Shown here one piece after another: positions 35,694 through 44,639 of a stretch of 64,000 bases of DNA. The notes beneath the pieces were generated by a model. The model had not been told where the DNA came from. It saw only the letters and a program-made list of their open reading frames with translations, and did not search any database. The translations under genes and the position numbers were made by a program. The DNA is taken from contig NZ_QRDV01000005.1 of the NCBI RefSeq assembly GCF_003386165.1, positions 124,001-188,000 on the forward strand, in the 5' to 3' direction. This stretch comes from Winogradskyella eximia (GTDB taxonomy: Bacteria > Bacteroidota > Bacteroidia > Flavobacteriales > Flavobacteriaceae). Position 1 is the stretch's first letter. Every line of letters starts with the position of its first letter.

Positions 35694-37070
35694 ATGAGTA
35701 AATACGATATTATAGTTTTAGGAAGTGGTCCTGGTGGTTATGTTGCTGCGATTCGCGCTTCACAATTAGGTTTTAAAACAGCCGTTATTGAAAAAGAAAG
35801 TCTTGGTGGCATTTGCCTAAATTGGGGTTGTATTCCTACAAAAGCACTTTTAAAATCTGCTCAGGTTTTTGAATACCTTAAACATGCTGAAGATTACGGA
35901 TTAAAAGTAACAGATTATGACAAAGATTTTAATGCTGTTGTAAAACGTAGTCGTGGTGTTGCTGACGGCATGAGTAACGGTGTTAAATTCTTAATGAAAA
36001 AGAATAAAATAGATGTTATTGAAGGTTTTGGAACATTAAAAACCGGAAAGAAAATTGATGTTGATGGTACAGAGTATTCTGCTGACCATATTATAATCGC
36101 TACTGGTGCACGCTCTCGTGAATTACCAAATTTACCTCAAGATGGTAAAAAAGTAATTGGCTACAGACAAGCTATGAACTTAGACAAACAACCAAAGAAA
36201 ATGATTGTTGTTGGTTCTGGTGCCATTGGTGTTGAGTTTGCTTATTTCTATAACTCAATGGGGACTGAAGTAACCATTGTAGAATATTTAGATAAAATTG
36301 TACCTGTTGAAGACAATGAGGTTTCTAAACAATTAGAACGTAGCTTTAAGAAAAGTGGTATCAAAATAATGACTTCTGCAGAAGTAACATCTGTAGATAC
36401 ATCAGGCGCTGGAGTTAAGGCTACTGTAAAAACCAAAAAAGGTGAAGAAACACTAGAAGCTGATATTTTATTATCTGCTGTAGGTATTAAATCTAATATT
36501 GAAAATATAGGTTTAGAAGATGTTGGTATTGCTGTTGATAGAGATAAGATTTTAGTTAACGATTTCTACCAAACTAACATACCAGGTTATTATGCTATTG
36601 GAGATGTTACACCTGGGCAAGCCTTGGCACACGTAGCTTCTGCTGAAGCAATTCTTTGTGTTGAAAAAATTGCAGGACAACATGTTGAAGCCTTAGATTA
36701 TGGAAATATTCCTGGTTGTACCTATTGTACACCAGAAATTGCTTCTGTTGGTTTAACTGAAGAACAAGCTAAAGCCAAAGGTTTAGATATTAAGATTGGT
36801 AAATTTCCTTTCTCTGCATCTGGTAAAGCAAGTGCTGGCGGAAACAAAGAAGGTTTTGTAAAAGTAATTTTCGATGCTAAATATGGCGAATGGTTAGGCT
36901 GCCATATGATTGGTGCTGGTGTAACCGATATGATTGCTGAAGCTGTATTAGGTCGTAAATTAGAAACTACAGGACACGAAGTATTAAAAACAGTTCACCC
37001 TCACCCAACAATGAGTGAGGCGGTTATGGAAGCTGTTGCTGCTGCTTACGATGAAGTAATTCACCTATAA
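35694..37070 (+). CDS. lpdA: Dihydrolipoyl dehydrogenase (E3)
   Basis: A 458-residue FAD enzyme that reoxidises dihydrolipoamide in pyruvate or 2-oxoglutarate dehydrogenase. I start at ATG 35694, because an upstream reading would include the promoter; MSKYDIIVLGSGPGGYVAA is the usual N-terminus. FAD binding is GSGPGG, redox cysteines 41 and 46 lie in CLNWGC, NAD binding is VVGSGAIGVEFA, and the C-terminal HPHPTMSEA holds the active-site His-Glu pair. It stands alone, without the E1/E2 genes. Confidence 0.94.
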   Translation: MSKYDIIVLGSGPGGYVAAIRASQLGFKTAVIEKESLGGICLNWGCIPTKALLKSAQVFEYLKHAEDYGLKVTDYDKDFNAVVKRSRGVADGMSNGVKFLMKKNKIDVIEGFGTLKTGKKIDVDGTEYSADHIIIATGARSRELPNLPQDGKKVIGYRQAMNLDKQPKKMIVVGSGAIGVEFAYFYNSMGTEVTIVEYLDKIVPVEDNEVSKQLERSFKKSGIKIMTSAEVTSVDTSGAGVKATVKTKKGEETLEADILLSAVGIKSNIENIGLEDVGIAVDRDKILVNDFYQTNIPGYYAIGDVTPGQALAHVASAEAILCVEKIAGQHVEALDYGNIPGCTYCTPEIASVGLTEEQAKAKGLDIKIGKFPFSASGKASAGGNKEGFVKVIFDAKYGEWLGCHMIGAGVTDMIAEAVLGRKLETTGHEVLKTVHPHPTMSEAVMEAVAAAYDEVIHL

Positions 37071-37104
37071 ATGATAAGATTTATAGACTACTAAATAAAC
37101 AAAA

Positions 37105-37135
37105 AAGTTCCAGAATTATCTGGAACTTTTTTTAT
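37105..37135. terminator. Bidirectional terminator after lpdA
   Basis: AAGTTCCAGA and TCTGGAACTT with a 4-base loop and flanking A and T runs, suited to ending both lpdA (plus) and the beta-barrel gene at 37158 (minus). Confidence 0.85.
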
Positions 37136-37157
37136 GCACTTATTTAGAGCTGTTATG

Positions 37158-37796
37158 TTAAAACATAAAACCGGCTCCAAATTGCCAAACTTCATTTTTT
37201 CCATCTACATCTTCAAAAAAAGTATCGTCCTTAAAAATGCTTGTTAAACCCATTGTATAACGAGCACTTAGAAAGAAACCACTATCAAACTTGTAAGATG
37301 TACCTAGAGCTAAACTTGTATCGAAATCTTTAACATAAGAATCATCTTCATCTATTTCAAAATCTCCACCATCTGAGTTAGGTTGAGTATCAAATTCTTC
37401 ATGTATTTTAAACCCGAATTGTGGACCAGCTTCTACGCTCAACCCTTTTATTAAGTACGCTTTTAACAATAAAGGCACTTGGATATAGTCTAATTGATAT
37501 TCAAAATTCTGATCTGTATCAAAGATATTATCTTGGTCTCTTTCTAAAATATCGAAACCTTGACCTGAGTAAAATACTTCTGGTTGAAAAGAAATACGTT
37601 CAGATATTGGAATTTCGGCAACTAAGCCAACATTAAAGCTCGTTCTTGAATCTACATCATCAAAATCGTCTCCACTTAGTTTAGAAAGATTGACACCTCC
37701 CTTTACTCCTAATTGAATGGCTTTAGAATCTGATTGTGCATAAACTGATGTTAATGCAAATAAAAATACACTTGAAAATACTATTAATTTTTTCAT
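37158..37796 (-). CDS. Outer-membrane beta-barrel protein (OMP_b-brl_2 type)
   Basis: A 212-residue protein with a signal peptide (cleaved after VYAQ) and an eight-stranded barrel pattern. Motifs GVKGGVNLSKLSGDD, FQPEVFYSGQG, VPLLLKAYLIKGLSVEAGPQFGFK and ending FGAGFMF are shared with the paralogues at 39009 and 41564. It is the last (most downstream) member of a minus-strand barrel array. The minus strand has TAGCTTTG 32-39 bases upstream (37828-37835), a likely -7 element. Function is structural or transport and cannot be specified. Confidence 0.85.
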   Translation of the reverse strand: MKKLIVFSSVFLFALTSVYAQSDSKAIQLGVKGGVNLSKLSGDDFDDVDSRTSFNVGLVAEIPISERISFQPEVFYSGQGFDILERDQDNIFDTDQNFEYQLDYIQVPLLLKAYLIKGLSVEAGPQFGFKIHEEFDTQPNSDGGDFEIDEDDSYVKDFDTSLALGTSYKFDSGFFLSARYTMGLTSIFKDDTFFEDVDGKNEVWQFGAGFMF

Positions 37797-37977
37797 AATT
37801 ATTATTGTTTTATTTGGGTTAAAACAACAAAGCTATAAGTCAAAAACCCTTTAACAATAAGACTTAACAGCGGTTTAACAAATTTGTTAATTAGAGATAA
37901 AAACAATCGTAAAACATTAAAAATTAAGTCAACGCTATAACTAAAAAGGTTAACTCTTTTAGAGAAAAAGAGTGCAT

Positions 37978-38460
37978 TTATAATTTATAACGCATTCCAA
38001 AAAACATACCATTAGGAGACAATACATCAAAACCTAAGGTATATTTTATATGTAGATCTAAACTTGAAGATAAGTTATAAGCAAATCCTAAATCGGCTCC
38101 AACTTTCAGTTTCGTATTAAAAAAATCGAAAAAATAATTTAAACTCGGACCAACGAGAATATTAAAACGGTCGTTAATATTATACTTTAAATATATAGGC
38201 GCATTCAAAAAATCAAAATCCCCAAGACTGATATAAAGTAACTCAGGTTGTAAACGGAAGTTTTTCTCTATTTCAAAATCAACAAAACAACCTATATAAT
38301 ATCCTAGTTCTGCATCTGGTCTTTCTCCAAAATCACCCTCATCTACTTTAAAAAACGTAAAATTAAGTCCACCCTTAACACCAAAATCCGTCTGAGCTTG
38401 TAAACTTAATGAGCTAAAAAAAGCTATAGATATTAAGAGTATTTTTAGGAAATTCCTCAT
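37978..38460 (-). CDS. Short outer-membrane beta-barrel protein
   Basis: A 160-residue barrel protein with signal peptide (MRNFLKILLISIAFFSSLSLQAQ). It shares the DFGVKGGLNFTFF opening and QPELLY signature with its neighbours but is about 50 residues shorter than the paralogues, having shortened extracellular loops rather than an obvious truncation. It lies between the 37158 paralogue and aroQ on the same strand. Confidence 0.78.
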   Translation of the reverse strand: MRNFLKILLISIAFFSSLSLQAQTDFGVKGGLNFTFFKVDEGDFGERPDAELGYYIGCFVDFEIEKNFRLQPELLYISLGDFDFLNAPIYLKYNINDRFNILVGPSLNYFFDFFNTKLKVGADLGFAYNLSSSLDLHIKYTLGFDVLSPNGMFFGMRYKL

Positions 38461-38506
38461 TCAAATCATATGATTAGTTATAACTGTAAGCTCTCCTCTA
38501 ATAAAG

Positions 38507-38929
38507 CTAAAAAGAAATGAAACTCTCAATGGCTAAATCATAACTCTGCAAACCAAAACCAAGAATAACACCTTTTGCATTTGGTGAAATATAAGATTGA
38601 TGCCTAAACTCCTCTCTTGAAAATGTATTAGAAATATGAACCTCTACGACTGGTGTTTGTATCGCTTTTACAGCATCACCAATACCCACAGAAGTATGTG
38701 TATATGCTGCTGCATTAAGAATAATACCGTCATAAGTAAATCCTACCTCCTGAATTTTATCAATAAGCTCGCCTTCTATATTAGATTGATAGTATTCTAA
38801 TGTTGCCGCTGGAAACTTTGCTCTTAATAGGTCTAAATATTCTGTAAACGTTTGATGACCGTAAACCTCAGGCTCACGCTTACCTAACAGATTTAGATTT
38901 GGACCATTTATAATGATAAGTTTTTTCAT
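38507..38929 (-). CDS. aroQ: 3-dehydroquinate dehydratase, type II
   Basis: A 140-residue shikimate-pathway enzyme that converts 3-dehydroquinate to 3-dehydroshikimate. IINGPNLNLLGKREPEVYG (residues 4-22) holds the catalytic Arg and Tyr, and ILNAAAYTHTSVGI plus VEVHISNTFSREEFRH carry the His and Glu residues of the type II fold. It is a housekeeping gene embedded between two members of the barrel array. Confidence 0.96.
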   Translation of the reverse strand: MKKLIIINGPNLNLLGKREPEVYGHQTFTEYLDLLRAKFPAATLEYYQSNIEGELIDKIQEVGFTYDGIILNAAAYTHTSVGIGDAVKAIQTPVVEVHISNTFSREEFRHQSYISPNAKGVILGFGLQSYDLAIESFISF

Positions 38930-38960
38930 GAAGTAAATATATTAAAATATAGGCATAAAA

Positions 38961-38984
38961 AAACCGAAGCGTTGGCTTCGGTTT
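38961..38984 (-). terminator. Terminator, copy 1 of a repeated sequence
   Basis: AAACCGAAGC, loop GTTG, GCTTCGGTTT. It is nearly identical to hairpins at 39777 and 40513. It ends the 39009 barrel gene on the minus strand. Confidence 0.85.
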
Positions 38985-39008
38985 TAATATTTAAAAATGT
39001 TATTACCT

Positions 39009-39644
39009 TTAAAACATAAATCCTACAGATAATTGTAAAACGTTATTTTTTATAGTCCAATCATCAGAATCTTCAGTATCATTAATATTTGCAAGCCCTA
39101 AATTATAACGAGCAGAAAAGTTTAAACCACTGTCCATCTTATAACCAACACCAACATTAAAGCCAAAGTCTATTCCTTTAAAATTATCTTTGATATCCTC
39201 GTCGTCAGAATCTGAGAATGTTTCTCCTTCATAAGATTCCTTATATTCATATTCACCGTTTGCAGATAACAAAATCCCAATTTGAGGTCCTGCTTCAATA
39301 CTAAAACCTTCAGCCACGTAATACTTTGCCATAATTGGGATATTAAGGTAGTCTAACTTGATTTTAGTTTTTTCACTTATAGAGTAACCAAATTCAGAAT
39401 AAGAATCTTCATTATCAGCACCTTGTGCAGAATATAATAATTCTGGTTGTACTGAAAATTTTTCTGAAATAGAAATCTCCGCTACAGCACCAACATGAAA
39501 TGATGTTATACCATCAGCATCTTCAACATCACCGCCAAGCGTGGCAAAGTTAACACCTGCTTTTGCTCCAAATTTCACTTCTTGTGCATTTATGTTTAAA
39601 AATCCAAATACTGCTACAGCAGTCATTAATAATATTTTTTTCAT
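39009..39644 (-). CDS. Outer-membrane beta-barrel protein (OMP_b-brl_2 type)
   Basis: A 211-residue paralogue of the 37158 and 41564 products, with signal peptide MKKILLMTAVAVFGFLNINAQ, the GAKAGVNFATLGGDVEDADG opening, QPELLYSAQG, IPIMAKYYVAEGFSIEAGPQIG and an aromatic C-terminus (VGFMF). Length and motif order are conserved. It is flanked downstream by terminator copy 1, and another barrel gene lies upstream. Confidence 0.88.
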   Translation of the reverse strand: MKKILLMTAVAVFGFLNINAQEVKFGAKAGVNFATLGGDVEDADGITSFHVGAVAEISISEKFSVQPELLYSAQGADNEDSYSEFGYSISEKTKIKLDYLNIPIMAKYYVAEGFSIEAGPQIGILLSANGEYEYKESYEGETFSDSDDEDIKDNFKGIDFGFNVGVGYKMDSGLNFSARYNLGLANINDTEDSDDWTIKNNVLQLSVGFMF

Positions 39645-39776
39645 AATATTTAGTTTTATAGTTTATAAATATCTTAAGTCTTTAGTTTTAACCTAAATAT
39701 GGCGTTAAAAATATTCTTAAACTAGTTTATAATTTATGATAAAAATCAGGTTAAGTCTTCAATTTAATGCTTAAAA

Positions 39777-39800
39777 AAACCGAAGCGTTGGCTTCGGTTT
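39777..39800 (-). terminator. Terminator, copy 2 of a repeated sequence
   Basis: Same stem and GTTG loop as at 38961; it ends the 39824 barrel gene. Confidence 0.85.
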
Positions 39801-39823
39801 TTAATAAATAATATTTTATTCGA

Positions 39824-40375
39824 CTAGAAATGTAATGCAAAACCAACATTGAATTGAAATACACCTTCATCAGTATAATCTTCGTTTAAAGACAAATTAT
39901 ATCTTAAACCTGGTTCAATAGAAACGTTGCCGCTAATAAACCATGCATAACCTGCACCAAAACCTAACCATAAAGGTGTTTCTCCAGCGTAATTCTCAAC
40001 TCCATCACCTGAAGCTCCTGTTAAATCTATTGTTACCGGAATCATGCTTTTAAAATAGTACTTTGCACCTATACGGTAAGAAAATGAACTTGTAGAATCA
40101 CCTTCATCTGGACTAAAGCCACCATACCCTAAACCAGCTTTAATAGCAAGATCATCTATAATAAAATAACCACCATCTAAACCGATATTATATTCAGAAC
40201 TACCATCACTCGATGAGAAATAAAGCCCTGTAGTTCCTAACATGGCATTACCCGTGTTTGCCTCAATTAACCATTTTCCCTCAGATGTTTGTCCGCCTGA
40301 CGTAGCATCATCTTGAGCATTTACATTTGTGAATCCGAAAACTGCAAGTGCAGCCATTAACATTAATTTTTTCAT
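39824..40375 (-). CDS. Outer-membrane beta-barrel protein (OMP_b-brl type)
   Basis: A 183-residue barrel with signal peptide MKKLMLMAALAVFGFTNVNAQ, almost identical in its leader to the neighbour at 40561. The body (SSEYNIGLDGGYFIIDDLAIKAGLGYG...PVTIDLTGASG...YAWFISGNVSIEPGLRYN) and the C-terminal FNVGFALHF place it in the second barrel subfamily of the array. A TAATTTTG element lies at 40428-40435 on the minus strand, 53-60 bases upstream. Confidence 0.85.
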   Translation of the reverse strand: MKKLMLMAALAVFGFTNVNAQDDATSGGQTSEGKWLIEANTGNAMLGTTGLYFSSSDGSSEYNIGLDGGYFIIDDLAIKAGLGYGGFSPDEGDSTSSFSYRIGAKYYFKSMIPVTIDLTGASGDGVENYAGETPLWLGFGAGYAWFISGNVSIEPGLRYNLSLNEDYTDEGVFQFNVGFALHF

Positions 40376-40512
40376 GATATATAATTTTTAATATTTAAGT
40401 TTTGGCTTTATACCAAATTCGTTGACACAAAATTATATCTATTAAACTATTGCATTAATGACTAGGATCATTTTGAATTAATTTTTAAAATTCTAAAAAA
40501 CTGGAGCAAAAA

Positions 40513-40536
40513 AAACCGAAGCGTTTGCTTCGGTTT
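40513..40536 (-). terminator. Terminator, copy 3 of a repeated sequence
   Basis: Same stem as copies 1 and 2 with loop GTTT; it ends the 40561 barrel gene. Confidence 0.85.
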
Positions 40537-40560
40537 TTAATATAATAAATTCTGAATTTA

Positions 40561-41145
40561 TTAGAACTTGTAAACAAGACCAAAATTGATATCAGATAAA
40601 TCGATGTTTAATCCAAAATCGTTAGTTGCATCATCAGCACCATCAGCTTTAGCACTTTCGTAAGATAAAGCACCTACTGAAGCTCTTAAAGCAAATTTGT
40701 CTGAAATAAAATAATGTACACCTGGTGCTACTGCAAATCTAAAAGAATCTACTTTTGTTTCACTACCTCCGTCAGGCTCTACTTTACTGTTAGCATAACC
40801 GAAACCAGCACCTACAGTAAATGAAAATTTGTTAGAAGGAGTAAAGAAATAAGTTGCTCCTAAACCAGCACCTAAATCAGTAGTTTTAGTATCTACTGCA
40901 TCTTCACCAGAACCAATCATAAGGTTAACTTCTAAAGCTATGTTTTCAGAAATAAAATAACCTACAGATGGAGAAAAGTTTAAATTGTTACTTTTAGCAT
41001 CACCAGTTTTAGAACTGTTAAAACCAACAGAACCACTAACAAAAAGATCTCCTTTTGCAAAACCTGTAGTTGTAGCTTCTTCTTGTGCATTTACATTTGT
41101 AAATCCTAATACTGCGATTGCAGCTGTAAATAATAATTTTTTCAT
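40561..41145 (-). CDS. Outer-membrane beta-barrel protein (OMP_b-brl type)
   Basis: A 194-residue barrel with signal peptide MKKLLFTAAIAVLGFTNVNAQ. The SVGYFISENIALEVNLMIGSG and VHYFISDKFALRASVGAL repeats are typical strand-turn units, and it ends FGLVYKF. It is closest to the 39824 product. Upstream is the best promoter in the window (41210-41238), suggesting high expression. Confidence 0.87.
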   Translation of the reverse strand: MKKLLFTAAIAVLGFTNVNAQEEATTTGFAKGDLFVSGSVGFNSSKTGDAKSNNLNFSPSVGYFISENIALEVNLMIGSGEDAVDTKTTDLGAGLGATYFFTPSNKFSFTVGAGFGYANSKVEPDGGSETKVDSFRFAVAPGVHYFISDKFALRASVGALSYESAKADGADDATNDFGLNIDLSDINFGLVYKF

Positions 41146-41209
41146 AATTTTAAATTTTACTTGATTAATGATTAATTTTTGATTTTAATATTATAATTAA
41201 ATTGGTCGG

Positions 41210-41238
41210 CAAATGTAGACTTTACATTGAAATCCAAA
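41210..41238 (-). promoter_or_regulatory. Consensus promoter for the 40561 barrel gene
   Basis: On the minus strand TTTG (41235-41238), a 17-base spacer and TACATTTG (41210-41217) match the Bacteroidota sigma-factor consensus TTTG/TAnnTTTG with ideal spacing, 65 bases before the start codon. Confidence 0.65.
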
Positions 41239-41516
41239 ACCCAAAATATGTTAAAATTAAATGTATTTCATCGATAATATATGTTTTTAAACAGGCAAAA
41301 CACTCTAATCAGCTGTTTCTCAATAAACACAATAATTCTGATTAAATGTATAAAAGCTACCTCTCATTGAAAATTATTGAAGCTACACTAAGAGAATTAA
41401 AGTTTAATATTTTCTTCAATATTTTTCGATTTACAGTGAACAAATTATACAGGTAAAAAATCATATAACAAACTCTGTTGTTTTTATAGTCTATGCAGCA
41501 AAATTCTAGAAAAAAA

Positions 41517-41539
41517 AAGAGAGGCACATGGCCTCTCTT
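41517..41539 (-). terminator. Terminator after the 41564 barrel gene
   Basis: AAGAGAGGC, loop of 5, GCCTCTCTT, followed by T6 on the minus strand. The stem is unrelated to the three repeated terminators. Confidence 0.85.
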
Positions 41540-41563
41540 AAATAATAAAATATCTATTTCAAA

Positions 41564-42178
41564 TTAGAAAAAATATCCCACAGATACTTGGAGTACTCCG
41601 TTATGCAACTTACTATCAGAACCATCAATATCATTAATATCTGCAAGTCCTAAGTTATAACGTAGTCCAAAATTTAAACCAAAATCTAACTCGTAACTCG
41701 CACCTGCAGCTAAGCCAAAGTCAATAGATTTAAATTGATCTTTAATATCTTCAGAATCTGATTCTCCATCAAAGCCAGAATCTCCATCAATGTCATATTT
41801 TGCAGAAACTAAAAAACCAATCATTGGACCAAACTCAACACCTAAATTTTCTATAACATAATATTTTCCCATTAATGGTAAATTAATATAGTCCAATTTG
41901 TATTTTGAATTAAAACTTACACCTCCAAAACCAAGTCCTTCATCAACCTCCGCTCCTTGAGAAGAGTATAATAATTCAGGTTGAAAAGAAAGCTTGTCTG
42001 TTATAGGAATTTCGGCTACACCTCCTATATGAAGCGAAAATCTAGTTGTTAGATCATCTACATCTCCCGTAAGAGTAGCAACATTAACTCCTGCTTTCAC
42101 TCCAAACTTTATGTCTTGAGCATAAGAATTTGAAAATCCGAAAGTTACAATCGAAACTAATAATAATAATTTTTTCAT
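41564..42178 (-). CDS. Outer-membrane beta-barrel protein (OMP_b-brl_2 type)
   Basis: A 204-residue paralogue of 39009 and 37158, with signal peptide MKKLLLLVSIVTFGFSNSYAQ, the GVKAGVNVATLTGDVDDL opening, QPELLYSSQGAEVDE and LPLMGKYYVIENLGVEFGPMIGF. It is the most upstream barrel gene of the array, next to the divergent xerD. A TATTTTTG element is at 42306-42313 on the minus strand, about 130 bases upstream. Confidence 0.88.
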   Translation of the reverse strand: MKKLLLLVSIVTFGFSNSYAQDIKFGVKAGVNVATLTGDVDDLTTRFSLHIGGVAEIPITDKLSFQPELLYSSQGAEVDEGLGFGGVSFNSKYKLDYINLPLMGKYYVIENLGVEFGPMIGFLVSAKYDIDGDSGFDGESDSEDIKDQFKSIDFGLAAGASYELDFGLNFGLRYNLGLADINDIDGSDSKLHNGVLQVSVGYFF

Positions 42179-42398
42179 AATTGTTTATGTTTTAAGATTA
42201 ATTAACACAATCTAAGAATTTTTTTTCAAAAGTGAAAATATTGACCTATAGTTATTAACAATCAGATATCAAAAACACTTAAATAATCTAAAAATCAGAT
42301 GATTACAAAAATAGTTATTAACAAAAAACACCTTTAAAACGACTCAATTACATCTTATTTCACGAGATATATCAACTATTTAATTGCTATTTTTAACC

Positions 42399-43307
42399 AT
42401 GAAATGGCAACAAGCAATAGCAGATTATAAACATTACCTTCAAATTGAACGTGGTTTGTCTAAAAACTCCATTGAAAATTATAGTTATGATATAAAAAAA
42501 CTAATTCAATATCTTGAAGAACACAGCATTATAGAATCCCCTATTTCTATAAATAACACTATTGTAAAAGACTTTATATATTCAGTATCAAAATCTATAA
42601 ATCCAAGATCACAAGCACGCTTAATTTCTGGACTTCGCAATTTTTTTGATTATCTAATTTTTGAAAATTATAGAACTACAAATCCGTTAGACTTAATTGA
42701 GTCACCAAGAATTGGCAGAAAATTACCAGATACTTTATCTATCACAGATATAGATAACTTAATTAATGCTATAGATTTAAGTTACCAATATAACGGTGTA
42801 AATCTTGGTGAGCGCAATAGAGCTATTATAGAAACTTTATATAGTTGCGGCTTACGTGTCAGTGAACTCATAGAACTAAAAGTATCAGATTTATTTTTTG
42901 AAGAAGGTTTTATTAAGGTTACAGGAAAAGGAGACAAACAACGTTTTGTTCCTATTGGATCTTCTACACAGAATTATATAAATATTTGGATTGCTATTAG
43001 AAATCACATAGCCATACAACCCAACTCAAAAGATGTTCTTTTTTTAAATTTTAAAGGAAAAAAACTCACAAGAGCCATGGTTTTTACCATAATTAAACAA
43101 CTTGTAAAAAAAACAGGATTAAAAAAAACAGTATCTCCACACACCTTTAGACATTCGTTTGCTACACACCTTTTAGAAAACGGAGCAGACCTTAGAGCTA
43201 TACAAATGATGCTTGGCCATGAAAGTATTACCACTACCGAAATTTATATGCATGTAGACAGATCTCATTTAAGCGATGTTTTAAATAAATTTCACCCAAG
43301 AAAATAG
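42399..43307 (+). CDS. xerD: Site-specific tyrosine recombinase XerD
   Basis: A 302-residue recombinase that resolves chromosome dimers at dif with XerC. I start at ATG 42399 (MKWQQAIADYKHYLQIERG), which matches the usual start of the SAM-like N-domain. Catalytic residues are Arg in CGLRVSELIEL, Lys in GKGDKQRFVPIG, HTFRH, the His in GHESI and the Tyr in TEIYMHV. It diverges from the barrel array. No dif-like sequence was identified nearby. Confidence 0.94.
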   Translation: MKWQQAIADYKHYLQIERGLSKNSIENYSYDIKKLIQYLEEHSIIESPISINNTIVKDFIYSVSKSINPRSQARLISGLRNFFDYLIFENYRTTNPLDLIESPRIGRKLPDTLSITDIDNLINAIDLSYQYNGVNLGERNRAIIETLYSCGLRVSELIELKVSDLFFEEGFIKVTGKGDKQRFVPIGSSTQNYINIWIAIRNHIAIQPNSKDVLFLNFKGKKLTRAMVFTIIKQLVKKTGLKKTVSPHTFRHSFATHLLENGADLRAIQMMLGHESITTTEIYMHVDRSHLSDVLNKFHPRK

Positions 43308-43342
43308 ATTAAAAATTATAATAAGAGATGTGACAAAGGCGT

Positions 43343-43350
43343 TATTTTTG
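43343..43350 (+). promoter_or_regulatory. Promoter -7 element of the PAS kinase gene
   Basis: TATTTTTG matches TAnnTTTG, 24 bases before the ATG at 43375. No -33 TTTG at standard distance, so this is moderate evidence. It argues against starting at the GTG at 43330. Confidence 0.45.
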
Positions 43351-43374
43351 TGTCTTATAACAAATTGCTATTTA

Positions 43375-44559
43375 ATGAAATTCCCCATCCTAAACCTAAT
43401 CAATTACAAATCAAAATCTTACAAAAAAAATAGATTTTCTAATTCATCTATTGAAGAAGAAAAGCACAAAATCGCATTAGAAATTTCTAATGTTGGTCTT
43501 TGGGACTGGGACATTACGACTAACAAAGTTTTCTACTCTAAAGAGTCTAAGCAAATTATTGGTTATGCAGAAGATGAATTAAAAACGAGCTCAGAATTTT
43601 GGGATAATAAAGTACATCCTGAAGATAAGGAGGCTTACTTCAGTAATTTTAAATCGCATCTAAAAGGTGAGATCGATGTTTATGAAAACGAATACCGCAT
43701 TAAATGTAAAAATGGTAATTACAAATGGATTTTAGACAAAGGTAAAGTAATAGAAAAAGATGCTAATGGTAAACCATCTCGTATTATTGGCACTCATACA
43801 GACATTACTAGTTTAAAAAAGAATGAAGGACAACTTAATAAAAACCTTCAAATTATTACAAATCAGAATAAGAGACTATACAGTTTTACCCATATTGTGT
43901 CTCACAATTTAAAAACTCATATTGGAAACCTTAAAAATATCCTAGAGTTTTATGACGAAGCGAAAACTGAAAATGAAAAAGAAGAACTTATTAATCACTT
44001 AAAAACTATTTCAAAATCTTTAAGCTCTACCATAGTAGATTTAGATGATATTGTGAGTATTAAATCTAAGATTAACAACCATCAACTTAACGAACGTGTA
44101 AATCTATATGATTGTAGTAATAAAGTGATAGAGAGCTTAAAATTAGAAAGTTCTAAAAAAGGCGTTGTAATCCATAATGCATTAAGAAAAGATGAAGTAT
44201 TACTAACTAATACCTCTTATTTAGAAAGTATCTTTTACAATTTAATTTCTAATAGTATAAAATACTCTGACCCTAATAAGAATTCTCAAATTATTATTCA
44301 ATCTATTCACACAAAAGATACTGTAAAGATTCTAATATCTGATAATGGTATTGGTATTGACATGGATAAATTTAAGGATCAAATTTTTGAAATGTATCAA
44401 ACCTTTCATGGCACAGATAGAAAAGACTCTAGAGGTGTAGGACTCTATATTACAAAAACTCAAGTAGAGGCTTTACAAGGAGTTATTTTAATGGAAAGCA
44501 AACTAAATGAAGGTACTGCTTTCTCACTAACGTTTAAGAAACAGAACAGACTTGATTAG
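43375..44559 (+). CDS. PAS-domain sensor histidine kinase
   Basis: A 394-residue cytoplasmic kinase (start at ATG 43375). One PAS/PAC module spans about 35-150 (LEISNVGLWDWDITTNKVFYSKES and WILDKGKVIEKDANGKPSRIIGTHTDIT). The phosphoacceptor is in FTHIVSHNLKTHIGNLK, and the ATPase domain has NSIKYSD (N box), ISDNGIGIDMDKF and SRGVGLYITK. No membrane segment or receiver domain is present, so it senses an internal cue and its partner regulator is elsewhere. It is probably monocistronic, after xerD and convergent with licD. Confidence 0.9.
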   Translation: MKFPILNLINYKSKSYKKNRFSNSSIEEEKHKIALEISNVGLWDWDITTNKVFYSKESKQIIGYAEDELKTSSEFWDNKVHPEDKEAYFSNFKSHLKGEIDVYENEYRIKCKNGNYKWILDKGKVIEKDANGKPSRIIGTHTDITSLKKNEGQLNKNLQIITNQNKRLYSFTHIVSHNLKTHIGNLKNILEFYDEAKTENEKEELINHLKTISKSLSSTIVDLDDIVSIKSKINNHQLNERVNLYDCSNKVIESLKLESSKKGVVIHNALRKDEVLLTNTSYLESIFYNLISNSIKYSDPNKNSQIIIQSIHTKDTVKILISDNGIGIDMDKFKDQIFEMYQTFHGTDRKDSRGVGLYITKTQVEALQGVILMESKLNEGTAFSLTFKKQNRLD

Positions 44560-44639
44560 ATTTTAGTATTAAATATCTAATTATTATGGTTTGCGATTAA
44601 GATACTGGGCTTTAATTTAAAAGCTAATGCTATTGAATA

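Larger units (their letters stand above)
41146..41563. other. 418-base intergenic region with promoter and terminator
   Basis: It holds the promoter of the 40561 barrel gene (41210-41238) and the terminator of the 41564 gene (41517-41539). Between them the sequence is AT-rich with no start-stop frame or RNA signature that I recognise. Confidence 0.6.

Noticed and set aside
43330..43374. GTG start for the PAS kinase
   Set aside because: A TATTTTTG promoter element lies inside this stretch, so the ATG at 43375 fits better.
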